From NCBI RefSeq assembly GCF_014204985.1, contig NZ_JACHMP010000001.1:2418001-2482000 (forward strand): 64,000 nucleotides of DNA, given 5' to 3'. The notes under the pieces are model-generated. The model saw only the letters and a program-made list of their open reading frames with translations. It ran no database searches and was not told where the DNA came from. Source of the stretch: Streptosporangium becharense (GTDB lineage: Bacteria > Actinomycetota > Actinomycetes > Streptosporangiales > Streptosporangiaceae). Below are positions 24,822 to 34,962 of the stretch, piece by piece (within the stretch, counting starts at the first letter, position 1; every line of letters starts with the position of its first letter). Position numbers and translations under genes: made by a program.

Positions 24822-26549
24822 TCAGGCGACCTCGACGCTGACGGTGTGCCAACCGGTGGCGCCGTCGGGGTCGATCGGGGTGCGGTCGATCACCTGGGTG
24901 TAGCCGGTGGCGTCGGTGGCCCGCACCTCGATGGTGTGGGTGCCCGGGGTGGCCTCCCAGTCGTCGATCACCCACTGCCGCCAGGTGTCGGCCGTCGGCG
25001 CCTCGGCCAGCCTGGCCTGGCGCCACGGGCCCCGGTCGACGCGGACCTCGACCGCGTCGATGCCCTTGTGCTGTGCCCAGGCGACGCCCGCGATGACGGT
25101 GCGTCCCGGCCGGATCGTGGTGCCCTCCTTCGGCAGGTCGATCCGTGACTGCGTCTTGACGGGTCCCTTGGCCGACCAGCCCCGGGGCGTCCAGTAGGCC
25201 TCGTCCTGGTCGAACCGGGTCACCTTGATGTCGGTGACCCACTTGGTGGCCGAGACGTAGCCGTAGAGGCCGGGGACGACCTGGCGGACCGGGAACCCGT
25301 GGTCGACGGGGAGCGCCTCGCCGTTCATCGCGAAGGCGAGCAGCGCGTTGCGGCCGTCGAGGACGACGTCGGCCGGGGTGCCGCAGGTCCAGCCGTCGGC
25401 GGAGGTGCTGAGCAGCATGTCGGCCCCCTTCTGCACACCCGCGTCACGCAGCACGTCGGCGAGGCTGACGCCCAGCCAGCGCGCGTTGCCGATGTAGGGG
25501 CCGCCGACCTCGTTGGAGACGCAGCACAGCGTGACGTCGGCCTCGATCACGGTGCGCTTCATCAGGTCGGCGAAGGTGATCTCCACCGGCCGGTCGACCA
25601 TCCCGTGGATCGTGAGGGTCCAGTCGGCCGGGTCGACCTGGGGCACCACGAGGGCGGTGTCCACCCGGTAGAAGTCGGCGTTCGGGGTGATGAACGACGA
25701 CAACCCCTTGATCTTGAGGTCGGCTCCGGCGGGGATGGCGGGTGCCGGCTTGGCGGGGCCGGGCAACGCGATACCGGCGCGGGCGACGCCCACCTCGGCC
25801 CGGCCGGACAGCATGCGGCCGGCCAGCCCGCCCGCCCCGGCGACGGCCGCGGCACCGAGCACACCGGTCAGCAACCCGCGCCGGTCGAACGCGTACCGGT
25901 CGGCGCCGGCGCGCATGACCGGCGGCGTCGACGGGACGTACCGGCCGGCGGGCTCCGGCCGGTCCTGCGGCACGGTGTCCGACGGCCGTGTGGCGTGCGC
26001 GTCCCGGGTCACCGACGTGGCGCGGGTGCCGTCCGGGGCCGGGAGGTCCTCCTGCGGCGTGTGCCATCCGGCGTCGTCGAACTCCGCGGTCGCGGGCACG
26101 CCGGCGGGGGCGAAGGCGCGGCGGGTGAGCCGGTGCAGGGTGAAGGCGGCGGCGCCGACGCCCACCAGCGTCGGCAGGGCGTCCACCGGGCCGGCGTCCG
26201 GGCGGGTCAGCACGGCGGCCACGCCGATGACGCCGAACACGGCCAGTCCGGCCAGGCCCCGGCGGATGTCCCGGGCGGCCAGGAGGCCCACCGCCGCGGC
26301 GGCACCGGCGAGGACGAGGAGGATTCCGGTGAGCAGAACGGCCTTGTCGTTCTCACCGAACGTACGGATCGCCCAGTCCTTCAACGCCGCCGGGGTGAGG
26401 TCGACGGCCGCGTTGCCGACCGCGACGACCGGGAAGGCCGAGGCCTTGACCAGGCCGGCGGCGAGCAGGGAGACCCCGACCGCCACCGCCCCGGAGACCA
26501 GGCCGATCAGCGCCGCGGCCCAGAAGGGCATGCGCCTGTTGCTGTGCAT
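24822..26549 (-). CDS. Membrane-anchored molybdopterin-dependent oxidoreductase (sulfite oxidase fold)
   Basis: This 575-residue protein has four N-terminal membrane segments (residues 9-150), a linker, a further hydrophobic stretch after FDRRGLLTGVLGAAAVAG, then the sulfite-oxidase-type molybdopterin domain (about 270-450) and the Mo-cofactor dimerisation domain to the C-terminus. The molybdenum-ligand Cys lies in VTLCCVSNEVGGPYIGNARW. Paralogues are widespread in actinomycetes and are thought to act on the outer face of the membrane. The electron donor is unknown. The ATG at 26549 is taken, although no strong ribosome site is seen and ATG 26531 is possible. It is flanked by rdgB on the same strand, 104 bp upstream. 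Confidence 0.88.
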   Translation of the reverse strand: MHSNRRMPFWAAALIGLVSGAVAVGVSLLAAGLVKASAFPVVAVGNAAVDLTPAALKDWAIRTFGENDKAVLLTGILLVLAGAAAAVGLLAARDIRRGLAGLAVFGVIGVAAVLTRPDAGPVDALPTLVGVGAAAFTLHRLTRRAFAPAGVPATAEFDDAGWHTPQEDLPAPDGTRATSVTRDAHATRPSDTVPQDRPEPAGRYVPSTPPVMRAGADRYAFDRRGLLTGVLGAAAVAGAGGLAGRMLSGRAEVGVARAGIALPGPAKPAPAIPAGADLKIKGLSSFITPNADFYRVDTALVVPQVDPADWTLTIHGMVDRPVEITFADLMKRTVIEADVTLCCVSNEVGGPYIGNARWLGVSLADVLRDAGVQKGADMLLSTSADGWTCGTPADVVLDGRNALLAFAMNGEALPVDHGFPVRQVVPGLYGYVSATKWVTDIKVTRFDQDEAYWTPRGWSAKGPVKTQSRIDLPKEGTTIRPGRTVIAGVAWAQHKGIDAVEVRVDRGPWRQARLAEAPTADTWRQWVIDDWEATPGTHTIEVRATDATGYTQVIDRTPIDPDGATGWHTVSVEVA

Positions 26550-26653
26550 GCCTTCGACGCTACGCCCGTCACGGGCCGCAGGATCTTACGCGCCGATTAC
26601 AGCCCGGCCCGGTGACGGCTCCTGCGGCGGACGGGTGGCGCCGCGTCGGCCGC

Positions 26654-27265
26654 TCAGCCGATCGTCTCCGCCAGGACGGGGACCATGGCGCGGAAGGCGC
26701 GGCCACGATGGCTGATGGCGTCCTTCTCGCCGGCCGACATCTCGCCGGTCGTGCGGCTCTCGCCGTCGGGCACGAAGATCGGGTCGTAGCCGAAGCCGTT
26801 GGTCCCGCGCGGGGCACGAATGATCGTCCCGTGCAGCGTGCCCTCGGTCACCCGTTCCTCCCCCGACGGAAGGGCCAGGGCCGCCGCGCACACGAAGTAC
26901 GCGCCGCGGTGGCCGTCCGGCACGTCGGACACCTGGGCGAGCAGCAACCGCAGGTTGGCCTCGTCGTCGCCGTGCGTGCCCGACCAGCGGGCGGAGAAGA
27001 TGCCGGGCATCCCGTTCAGCGCGTCGACGCACAGGCCGGAGTCGTCGGCGATCGCGGGCAGCCCCGACTCCTTGGCCACCGCGTGGGCCTTGAGCAGCGC
27101 GTTCTCGGCGAAGGTCAGGCCGGTCTCCGCGACGTCGTCGATCCCGGGGAACGCGTCGAGCCCGACGATCTCCAGCGGGACCGCCGCGTCGGCCAGGATC
27201 CGGCGCAGTTCCAGGATCTTCCCGGTGTTCCTGGTGGCCAGGACCACCTTCCTTCCGCCGCTCAC
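26654..27265 (-). CDS. rdgB: XTP/dITP diphosphatase (non-canonical purine NTP pyrophosphatase)
   Basis: This 203-residue HAM1-family enzyme removes ITP, dITP and XTP from the nucleotide pool. The start [19 protein letters not shown] holds the phosphate loop. [13 protein letters not shown] and [13 protein letters not shown] are the metal and base-recognition motifs, and [11 protein letters not shown] is the C-terminal signature. The GTG at 27265 overlaps the rph stop (GTGA) and has GGGAGG 7 nt upstream. It forms a two-gene unit with rph, the usual actinobacterial arrangement. Confidence 0.95.
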   Translation of the reverse strand: MSGGRKVVLATRNTGKILELRRILADAAVPLEIVGLDAFPGIDDVAETGLTFAENALLKAHAVAKESGLPAIADDSGLCVDALNGMPGIFSARWSGTHGDDEANLRLLLAQVSDVPDGHRGAYFVCAAALALPSGEERVTEGTLHGTIIRAPRGTNGFGYDPIFVPDGESRTTGEMSAGEKDAISHRGRAFRAMVPVLAETIG

Positions 27266-27978
27266 GCCAGCGCCTCCCGCTGCACGCGGGTGAGCTCCGC
27301 GCACCCGGCGATCCCGAGGTCGAGCAGTTGGTCCAGTGCGCCGCGGTCGAACGGCTTGCCCTCGGCCGTGCCCTGGACCTCGACGAAGTCACCGGAGCCG
27401 GTCATCACCACGTTCATGTCGGTCTCGGCCGCGACGTCCTCGGTGTAGCAGAGGTCGAGCATCGGCGTCGTCCCGACGACACCGACCGAGACCGCGGCGA
27501 CCGACCCGATGAGCGGGTCGCCGGGGCACATCTTCCGCCCGCGCATCCACGCGACCGCGTCGGCCAACGCCACGTAGGCCCCGGTGATCGCGGCGGTGCG
27601 GGTGCCGCCGTCGGCCTGGAGGACGTCGCAGTCGATGACGACCGAGTTCTCCCCCAGTGCCTTGTAGTCGACGCAGGCGCGCAGGGAACGGCCGATCAGG
27701 CGGGAGATCTCGTGCGTCCGGCCGCCGATCCTCCCCCGCACCGACTCGCGGTCGTTGCGGGTGTTCGTGGCCCGCGGCAGCATGGCGTACTCTGCCGTGA
27801 CCCAGCCCTGCCCGCTGCCCCTGCGCCAGCGGGGCACGCTGTCCTGAACGGAGGCGGCACAGAGCACCTTGGTGCCGCCGAACTCGACGAGCACCGACCC
27901 CTCGGCGTGGGCGAGCCAGCCGCGGGTGATGGTGACGGGGCGGAGTTGATCGGGAGAACGTCCATCTGCACGAGCCAT
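27262..27978 (-). CDS. rph: Ribonuclease PH
   Basis: This 238-residue phosphorolytic 3'-5' exoribonuclease trims tRNA 3' ends. It begins [20 protein letters not shown], with [20 protein letters not shown] and [20 protein letters not shown] as substrate-site motifs, and [20 protein letters not shown] near the end. The ATG at 27978 matches the canonical start of the family and has GGTGAG 4 nt upstream; GTG 27987 is a weaker alternative. It overlaps rdgB downstream and follows the MBL gene by 5 nt, so all three are probably co-transcribed. Confidence 0.96.
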   Translation of the reverse strand: MARADGRSPDQLRPVTITRGWLAHAEGSVLVEFGGTKVLCAASVQDSVPRWRRGSGQGWVTAEYAMLPRATNTRNDRESVRGRIGGRTHEISRLIGRSLRACVDYKALGENSVVIDCDVLQADGGTRTAAITGAYVALADAVAWMRGRKMCPGDPLIGSVAAVSVGVVGTTPMLDLCYTEDVAAETDMNVVMTGSGDFVEVQGTAEGKPFDRGALDQLLDLGIAGCAELTRVQREALA

Positions 27979-27983
27979 GAAGC

Positions 27984-28736
27984 TCACCCTAGGTCATAGC
28001 GGGCCCCGCTCCGCGCGAGCTCCATCTGGCCGGAGAATCCGCCCCGGGTGGCGTCCTCCAGCACCCGGCCGGAGTCGTTCCAGGGCACCAGATGAGTCAG
28101 CACCAGGGTCTCCACGTCGGCCTTGGCCGCGTGCTCGGCCGCCTGCCGTCCGCTCAGGTGCAGGCCGGTGGGGAGGTCGGGGCGGTCCACCAGCGACGCC
28201 TCGCACAGCAGCACGTCGGCCCCCGCAGCCAGTTTGACCAGTTCCGCGGACTCACCGGTGTCGCCGGAGTAGACCACCGACCGCCCCCCGTGGGACACCC
28301 GGAACCCGTAGGTCTCCACCGGGTGGTTCATCGGCGCGGCCGTCACCTCGAACGGGCCCACCTCGAACGTCCCCGGTGTCAGCGTGTGGAAGTCGAAGGC
28401 CGTGTCCAGCGACGGCTCGGCCGGCATGGCGTAGGCCGCGTTGAGCCGCCCGCGCGCGTCCGCGGGCCCGTGGACCGGCACCTTGGGCAGCGGGCCCTGC
28501 GCGGAGTAGGTGCGCACCACGTGGTACGGGCACATGTCGAGGCAGTGGTCGGCGTGCAGGTGGGACAGGCATATCGCGTCCACGTCGTACAGGCCGATGT
28601 GCCTCTGCAGCGCGCCGAGCGCGCCGTTGCCGAAGTCGAGCAGCATGCGGAACCCCTCAGCCTCCAGCAGGTAGCAGGACGAGGGGCTGTCCGGGCCGGG
28701 GAAACTCCCCGAACACCCGATGATCGTCAATTTCAC
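27984..28736 (-). CDS. MBL-fold metallo-hydrolase
   Basis: This 250-residue metallo-beta-lactamase-fold protein has the metal motif [11 protein letters not shown], further ligands in MNHPVETYG and YSGDTGES, and a C-terminal LTHLVPWND. It resembles the RNase Z-like/PhnP-like group of small actinobacterial MBL proteins found beside murI and rph. The substrate may be a phosphodiester but is not established. The GTG at 28736 has GGAGG 5 nt upstream. It lies between murI and rph on the same strand. Confidence 0.9.
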   Translation of the reverse strand: MKLTIIGCSGSFPGPDSPSSCYLLEAEGFRMLLDFGNGALGALQRHIGLYDVDAICLSHLHADHCLDMCPYHVVRTYSAQGPLPKVPVHGPADARGRLNAAYAMPAEPSLDTAFDFHTLTPGTFEVGPFEVTAAPMNHPVETYGFRVSHGGRSVVYSGDTGESAELVKLAAGADVLLCEASLVDRPDLPTGLHLSGRQAAEHAAKADVETLVLTHLVPWNDSGRVLEDATRGGFSGQMELARSGARYDLG

Positions 28737-28859
28737 GGCGGCCTCCTACGTTCGGGTTGCGGCGCCGCGCGTCGCGGTCCGGGCACCGCTGAACGACCTC
28801 CGTTCAGCCCCCTGCCCGCCGTGTTCCCGCGCTCCGGGGTCCGGAACGCGGGAACGCGC

Positions 28860-29681
28860 TCACACGCGGTGTCCGTTGTTCGAGACATCTCCCACCACGG
28901 CGACCTCGACTGCCTGGATCTCGGGCCCGAGGAACCTGCGGCCCAGGTCGGCGAAGAGACTCGCGTCGCCCGTGGTGCGGAAACGGTGCCGTGGCTCGCC
29001 CCCTACGGCGGCCAGGCCCCGGTCGTGCAGGATCCGGTAGACGTCCTTCGCCGTCTCGTCGGCGCTGGACACCAGCGTGACGCCGTCCCCTGCCACGTAG
29101 GAGATCGGCCCGGTGAGCAGCGGGTAGTGCGTGCATCCCAGGATCAATGTGTCGCATCCGGCGGTGAGCACCGGTTCCAGATAGCCGCGGATGACGTCGA
29201 TGAGCTCCTCGCTCATCGTCTCCCCCCGCTCGACGAACTCCACCAGCCGGGGTGCGGCCACACCGACGAGCCGGACGTCGGGGGCCGCGGCGAAGGCGTC
29301 GTGGTACGCCATCGACTCGATCGTGGCCCTGGTCCCGATCACTCCGACCCTGCCGTTGCGGGTGGCCCGCACGGCCCGGCGCGTCGCCGGCTGGATCACC
29401 TCGACGACCGGCACGTCGTAGCGCTCGCGGGCGTCCCGCAGCACCGCCGCGCTGGCACTGTTGCACGCGATGACCAGCATCTTCACGTCGTGCTCGACGA
29501 GGTGATCCATCACCTCCAGGGCGTAGGCGCGGACCTGCGCGATGGTCTTGGGACCGTACGGCTGCCGCGCGGTGTCGGCCACGTAGAGGACCGACTCGTC
29601 GGGCAACTGATCGATGATCGCCCTGGCCACCGTGAGGCCGCCCACGCCGCTGTCAAAGATTCCGATGTTCGCTTGCGACAC
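28860..29681 (-). CDS. murI: Glutamate racemase
   Basis: This 273-residue cofactor-independent racemase makes D-glutamate for peptidoglycan. The two catalytic cysteines are Cys73 in VIACNSASA and Cys183 in LGCTHYPLL, with Asp10-Ser11 in [11 protein letters not shown]. The length is normal for the family. TAGCCT lies 6 nt before the GTG and no properly spaced ribosome site is present, so translation is probably leaderless. It precedes the MBL, rph and rdgB genes on the same strand with a 123-nt gap. Confidence 0.96.
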   Translation of the reverse strand: MSQANIGIFDSGVGGLTVARAIIDQLPDESVLYVADTARQPYGPKTIAQVRAYALEVMDHLVEHDVKMLVIACNSASAAVLRDARERYDVPVVEVIQPATRRAVRATRNGRVGVIGTRATIESMAYHDAFAAAPDVRLVGVAAPRLVEFVERGETMSEELIDVIRGYLEPVLTAGCDTLILGCTHYPLLTGPISYVAGDGVTLVSSADETAKDVYRILHDRGLAAVGGEPRHRFRTTGDASLFADLGRRFLGPEIQAVEVAVVGDVSNNGHRV

Positions 29682-29687
29682 AGCCTC

Positions 29688-29693
29688 AGGCTA
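29688..29693 (-). promoter_or_regulatory. -10 box of a probable leaderless promoter (murI)
   Basis: Read on the minus strand, TAGCCT is followed by 6 nt and then the GTG of murI. Confidence 0.5.
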
Positions 29694-29841
29694 GGGGACC
29701 CGCGGGCGCCGATCACGGTAAGAATACTCACAACGCCGATTCCTTGATCAGCTCTTCCGGGAGTGACGCCCGGGTGCCCGGCCGAGGCGCGGCCGGGACG
29801 CGCCGGGGCCGGGACGCGCTCCGGCCCAGGCGCGACGGGCC

Positions 29842-30633
29842 TCAGCCGCGGCCCACCCGGGCGAGCTGACGCGACTGGGCGACCAGGCGGCCGGCCGAGT
29901 CCCAGACCTCGACGTCCTCGTCGAACCAGCCGTCGCTGATCAGCCGCCCGCTGCCGATCAAGGTGAGCCAGCCGGGGGCGGGCAGAGCGCGCAGATGCCA
30001 GGTGAGGTCGACCGTGGGGGCCCAGCCGCGCATGCCCGCGGAGAAGACCACCGGCGGAAGGGCGTCCACGGCCAGGGCCAGCACGTACGGGTCGGGGTCC
30101 TGCGGCTCGGCCAGCCGGAAGTGGGCACGCGACTCCGGGCGGCCGGTGGGCCTGCCGTCGAGCCAGCCGACGGTGGGCGGGTCGAAGAGCATCTCCATCT
30201 GCGCGTTGAGCGTGATGCCCGACCCGGGACTGGGGTCGGGCAACTTGAGGCACCGCTCGACGGGCGGCATGGCCACCGACGGGCCGTCCGTCCAGTCGGG
30301 GGCGACGTCGCCGAGGGTCGCGGTCGTGACCAGGGCCTCGATGAAGGAGGTGCCCTCCTGCACGAGGGTGGCACGGGTCATCGTGGCGGTGCGGCCGGTC
30401 TTGATCTGTTCGAGCCGCACCTGACCGGGGCCGGGCCGCGGCGCGCGCAGGAACTGGGCACTGGTGGTCACCGGGTGCTCGTGCGGGGAGGCGTCCACCA
30501 CGGCACGCAGGAGCACCGCCATCAGGTAACCCCCGTTGAGGGGGCCGCCGATCGAGTATCCGGGATCCAGGCAGACGTCATAGGTGCTCTCGTCCACCCG
30601 GATGGCCTGCGTCGCCTCGTCGAACTTCGTCAT
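29842..30633 (-). CDS. Acyl-CoA thioesterase, TesB-like double hot-dog
   Basis: This 263-residue protein has two hot-dog halves. The first contains GGPLNGGYLMAVLLRAVVDA and TTSAQFLRAPRPGPG; the second contains VDLTWHLRALPAPGWL and DEDVEVWDSAGRLVAQSRQL. It would hydrolyse acyl-CoA thioesters of unknown chain length. GGGAG lies 7 nt before the ATG. It appears to be a single gene, divergent from the DUF3352 gene. Confidence 0.85.
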   Translation of the reverse strand: MTKFDEATQAIRVDESTYDVCLDPGYSIGGPLNGGYLMAVLLRAVVDASPHEHPVTTSAQFLRAPRPGPGQVRLEQIKTGRTATMTRATLVQEGTSFIEALVTTATLGDVAPDWTDGPSVAMPPVERCLKLPDPSPGSGITLNAQMEMLFDPPTVGWLDGRPTGRPESRAHFRLAEPQDPDPYVLALAVDALPPVVFSAGMRGWAPTVDLTWHLRALPAPGWLTLIGSGRLISDGWFDEDVEVWDSAGRLVAQSRQLARVGRG

Positions 30634-30756
30634 CCACGCTCCCGAACCTTGTTCTGGAGAGACAACTGTACCGACTCGGCGCGGGCCGCGTCACACCCCC
30701 CTACATCCGGCATCGGGCGATTTTCATTAGATGCGTCGATCACATAGTTAGTTCGC

Positions 30757-30770
30757 TGCAAGCGCTTCGC
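30757..30770. promoter_or_regulatory. LacI-family-like operator half palindrome
   Basis: TGCAAGCGCTTCGC contains the perfect AAGCGCTT core typical of LacI/GalR-type operators, though the outer bases are not symmetric. It lies 54 nt before the DUF3352 gene. Confidence 0.25.
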
Positions 30771-30823
30771 TAGTCATGTGCATTAACGTCTCTTTATCCA
30801 AGAAGCCCACCTTGTGAGTGATC

Positions 30824-32674
30824 ATGCCTGCCAATAATCCCCCCGACCAGTCGCCCTCGCAGGGTCCCCAGCCCGACAGAACGATCGCCTACCGTCGGAA
30901 CGACGGTTCCCCGCAGAGCGGCCAGCCGCAGAGCCACGGCTACCCCCAGCCGAACCAGCCCTACCCGCCGCAGAACCAGAGCCACCCCCAGCCGCCCTAC
31001 GGGCAGCAGGCCGTCCAGCCGCCCTACGGGCAGACTCCCCAGTCCCCGTACGGACAGCAGGCCGTCCAGCCGCCCTACGGGCAGCAGGCGTACGGGCAGC
31101 AGGCGTACGGGCAGCAGGGGTACGGGCAGCAGCCCCCGTTCCAGCAGTCCGCGTTCCAGCAGCCCGGCTACGGCCAGCAGTCCGGCTGGCAGCAGGGCGC
31201 CGACTTCCTGGGCGCCTCACCGGTCGGCGCACCGCCCAAGCGCAGGGGCGGCAAGAGCTGGTTCCTCGCGGTGATCGCCGCCCTGGTCGTGGTCCTCGTC
31301 GGCGGCGGCGGCGTCTTCGCGGTCAACCTGCTCAGCGGCGGCGGCTCGCAGCCGCACGACGTACTGCCCGGCAACGCGCTCGGTTACGTGCGCCTCGACC
31401 TCGACCCCGCGGCGAACCAGAAGGTGGCGCTGTTCACCATCGCCCGCAAGTTCACCACCACCAAGAGCTCCTTCAGCGGCGACGACCCGCAGCAGGCGAT
31501 CTTCGACATGCTCAAGAAGGACAGCCCGAAGCTGGAGAAGGTGGACTACGCCACCGACGTCCAGCCGTGGCTGGGCGCCCGCATCGGCGTGGCGGTCCTG
31601 CCGCCGGCCAAGGACGCCAAGGAGCCCGGCCTCGTGGTGGCCGTCCAGGTCGACGACGAGGAGCAGGCCAAGGCGGGCCTGGCCAAGCTGCTCGACGGCC
31701 AGAAGTACGGCATCGCCTTCCGCGACGGCTACGCGCTGCTCACCCCCACCCAGGCGGAGGCCGACCAGGCCGCCCAGGCCAGCTCGCTGGCCCAGAACGC
31801 CACCTTCTCCGAGGACCTCACCGCTCTCGGCGAGACCGGCGTGCTCTCCTTCTGGATGGACGTCGAGAAGGTCGCGAAGCTGGCGCCGGAGCTGGCCACC
31901 GCGAACCAGAGCGCGCTCGAGCAGGTCAAGAACGTCCGGGTGGCGGGCGCGCTCCGCTTCGACGGCAACTACGTGGAGCTCGCCGGTCTCAGCCGCGGCG
32001 CGCAGGACCCGGGCCTGGGCACCCCCAAGCCCACCGGGATCGGCACCCTCCCCGCCTCCACCGCCGGCGCGGCCTCGTTCTCCGGCCTCGGTGAGGCCGT
32101 CAGCAAGCAGTGGGACAAGGTCATGAAGTCGGCCGCGCAGGACCCGAGCAGCGCCGTCATCCAGCAGTTCGCCACCCAGGCGCAGCAGTACGGGCTGACG
32201 CTCCCCGCGGACCTGGCGACGCTGCTGGGGGAGAACATCACCCTGGTCCTGGACTCCACCGGCCTGGACGGCGGCCAGCCGAGGTTCGGCGCCAAGGTCA
32301 CCACCGACCCGGTCAAGGCCCAGGAGGTCATCGGCAAGATCGAGCAGGCCCTCGTCAACTCCGGCACGACGGTCCCCCCGCTCGCCAAGGTCCCCGGCGA
32401 CGGCACCCTCGTCGTGGCCAGCTCGCAGGAGTACGCCGCCGAGCTCGCCAAGCAGGGCACCCTGGCCGACAGCGAGAGCTTCCAGCTCGCGATCCCCGAG
32501 GCCGACAAGGCCACCTACGCGGTCTTCGTCGACCTCGACAAGATCGAGAAGCTCTACCTCAGCGGCCTGGAGGGCGACGACAAGGCCAACCTGGAGGTGT
32601 TCCGCGCCGTGGGCATGAGCGGCACCCAGACCGGCGGCAACGCCACCTTCTCGCTGAGGGTCCTGTTCAACTAG
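30824..32674 (+). CDS. DUF3352 domain protein with low-complexity PYGQQ N-terminus
   Basis: This 616-residue protein starts with about 140 residues rich in Pro, Gln, Gly and Tyr, built from repeated PPYGQQAVQ and AYGQQ units, probably disordered. Next come a basic patch (PPKRRGGKSW), one membrane helix (LAVIAALVVVLVGGGGVFAV), and an extracytoplasmic DUF3352 domain to the C-terminus (AGALRFDGNYVELAGLSRG, TFSLRVLFN). The topology is cytoplasmic tail in, globular domain out. Such proteins are common in Streptosporangiaceae and have no assigned role. The ATG at 30824 is preferred to the GTG at 30818. A strong hairpin terminator follows. Confidence 0.87.
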   Translation: MPANNPPDQSPSQGPQPDRTIAYRRNDGSPQSGQPQSHGYPQPNQPYPPQNQSHPQPPYGQQAVQPPYGQTPQSPYGQQAVQPPYGQQAYGQQAYGQQGYGQQPPFQQSAFQQPGYGQQSGWQQGADFLGASPVGAPPKRRGGKSWFLAVIAALVVVLVGGGGVFAVNLLSGGGSQPHDVLPGNALGYVRLDLDPAANQKVALFTIARKFTTTKSSFSGDDPQQAIFDMLKKDSPKLEKVDYATDVQPWLGARIGVAVLPPAKDAKEPGLVVAVQVDDEEQAKAGLAKLLDGQKYGIAFRDGYALLTPTQAEADQAAQASSLAQNATFSEDLTALGETGVLSFWMDVEKVAKLAPELATANQSALEQVKNVRVAGALRFDGNYVELAGLSRGAQDPGLGTPKPTGIGTLPASTAGAASFSGLGEAVSKQWDKVMKSAAQDPSSAVIQQFATQAQQYGLTLPADLATLLGENITLVLDSTGLDGGQPRFGAKVTTDPVKAQEVIGKIEQALVNSGTTVPPLAKVPGDGTLVVASSQEYAAELAKQGTLADSESFQLAIPEADKATYAVFVDLDKIEKLYLSGLEGDDKANLEVFRAVGMSGTQTGGNATFSLRVLFN

Positions 32675-32710
32675 CGGAGCGCGGCTCCGCGCGGCAGCGT
32701 ACTGATCCTC

Positions 32711-32751
32711 GGGGATGCCCGGGCCGTCCCTGCGGCGGCCCGGGCATCCCC
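32711..32751. terminator. Bidirectional terminator hairpin
   Basis: A perfect 16-bp stem (32711-32726 with 32736-32751) and a 9-nt loop lies between the convergent DUF3352 and cysM genes. Related GGGCATCCCCG sequence recurs at about 32843. Confidence 0.75.
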
Positions 32752-32905
32752 GTGTCGGCGTCAGCTCCGGGCAGGCGGTCGGATCCGGGCGTCAGCGCGC
32801 CGGGAGCCGGGGCCGGGTGCGTCCCCGGACGGACCCCGGGCATCCCCGCGTCGGCCGTCGGGCCGGACGTCCCCGCCCCGCCCGGCGGGTCCACCGGGCC
32901 GGCCG

Positions 32906-33946
<1,041 letters not shown>

Positions 33947-34225
33947 CTAGCGGGAGCCGCCGGCCACGGCGGGCAGGACGGTCACGGTGTCACCGTCGGC
34001 GACCGGGGTGTCCAGCCCGCCCAGGAAGCGGACGTCCTCGTCGTTCAGGTAGACGTTCACGAAGCGGCGCAGCGCACCCTTGTCGATCAGGCGGTCCTTC
34101 AGCCCCGGGTGCCGGGCTTCCAGGTCGCCGATCAGCTCCTCGAGCGTGGCGCCGCTGGCGTCGACGGCCTTGGCACCGTCGGTGTAGGTGCGCAGGATGG
34201 TCGGAATGCGAACCTCGATGGCCAT
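33947..34225 (-). CDS. cysO: Sulfur carrier protein CysO (ubiquitin-like) with GGSR C-terminus
   Basis: This 92-residue MoaD/ThiS-fold protein starts AIEVRIPTILRTYTDGAKAV and has FVNVYLNDEDVRFLGGLDTP, closely matching mycobacterial CysO. It carries sulfur as a C-terminal Gly-Gly thiocarboxylate for CysM. Here the sequence ends AVAGGSR, so two residues follow the Gly-Gly and must be clipped before activation. The JAMM protease encoded by mec is the obvious candidate. ATG 34225 has GGAGA 10 nt upstream. Confidence 0.93.
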   Translation of the reverse strand: MAIEVRIPTILRTYTDGAKAVDASGATLEELIGDLEARHPGLKDRLIDKGALRRFVNVYLNDEDVRFLGGLDTPVADGDTVTVLPAVAGGSR

Positions 34226-34312
34226 CGCGGGTCAATCTCCTTGTGTCGTCATGGGAGTGCAGCCCACCGGATCAGAACACCGGCGGGCGCCGGAGGATTC
34301 CAGAAAAGCCGG

Positions 34313-34450
34313 TCAGCGACAGTCGTAGACGACGACGGAGGGAGTGTGCGCGAACAGGAAGTTCTGCACCGGCGCGACACCCTCGTACCGCACCCGCGCA
34401 CCGGGACGCGGCAGCGCGGCGTCCTCGGGCCTCGGGCGGGCGGTCAGCAT
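34313..34450 (-). CDS. Small hypothetical protein between mec and cysO
   Basis: A 45-residue frame from ATG 34450 uses strongly GC-ending codons, as expected for real coding sequence in this genome, and fills the gap between mec and cysO on the same strand. It begins MLTARPRPEDAALPRPG and ends FLFAHTPSVVVYDCR with a single Cys. There is no strong ribosome site and no family that I recognise. It could be a small partner of the CysO pathway or a translated leader of cysO. Confidence 0.45.
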   Translation of the reverse strand: MLTARPRPEDAALPRPGARVRYEGVAPVQNFLFAHTPSVVVYDCR

Positions 34451-34533
34451 GCTCGCCAGTTTACCCAAAGCCCCTCGTTCCGCTCACTGCCGTATCAACC
34501 AACGGACACCGGCGCCGGCCGCCGGAACGCCGG

Positions 34534-34950
34534 TCACCCCGCGGTGATCGTGATCTCCTCCTCGGTCACGACGCCGTCGACGATCCGGTACGAGCGCAGC
34601 TCCACCTTCTCCCCCAGCTCCTCGCGGGTGGAGACCAGCACGTAGTGGGCGTTCGGCTCGGAGGCGTAGCTGATGTCGGTGCGGGAGGGGTAGGCCTCGG
34701 TGGCGGTGTGGGAGTGGTAGATCACCACCGGCTCCTCGTCGCGGTCGTCCATCTCCCGCCAGACGCGCAACTGCTCCATCGAGTCGAACCGGTAGAACGT
34801 GGGCGACCGCTCGGCGTTCTCCATCGGGACGAACCGCTCCGGGACGTCGGAGCCGACCGGCCCGGCGATCACCCCGCACGCCTCGTCCGGGTGGTCCGCC
34901 CGGGCATGAGCGATGATCTTGTCAACCAGTTCCCGCGAGATCGTGAGCAT
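34534..34950 (-). CDS. mec: JAMM/Mov34-type metalloprotease Mec (CysO-cysteine hydrolase)
   Basis: This 138-residue JAB1/MPN protein has Glu23 in DEACGVIAG and the zinc motif His79, His81, Ser89 and Asp92 in the HSHTATEAYPSRTD region. In the CysO pathway it releases cysteine from the CysO-cysteine adduct. It may also trim the SR tail of CysO, as JAMM proteases do for other ubiquitin-like sulfur carriers. A TAACTT hexamer lies 6 nt before the ATG and begins at the stop codon of the DUF2017 gene, so the gene may have its own leaderless promoter as well as read-through. Confidence 0.93.
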   Translation of the reverse strand: MLTISRELVDKIIAHARADHPDEACGVIAGPVGSDVPERFVPMENAERSPTFYRFDSMEQLRVWREMDDRDEEPVVIYHSHTATEAYPSRTDISYASEPNAHYVLVSTREELGEKVELRSYRIVDGVVTEEEITITAG

Positions 34951-34956
34951 GTCTGG

Positions 34957-34962
34957 AAGTTA
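34957..34962 (-). promoter_or_regulatory. -10 box of a possible leaderless promoter (mec)
   Basis: On the minus strand TAACTT is followed by 6 nt and the mec ATG. The TAA is also the stop of the upstream DUF2017 gene. Confidence 0.4.

Noticed and set aside
30963..31150. Repeats in the DUF3352 gene considered as a CRISPR-like array
   Set aside because: They are in-frame codon repeats for PYGQQ units with no spacers.
34232..34312. Search for a T-box or other riboswitch before cysO
   Set aside because: No conserved riboswitch core was found in the short gap.
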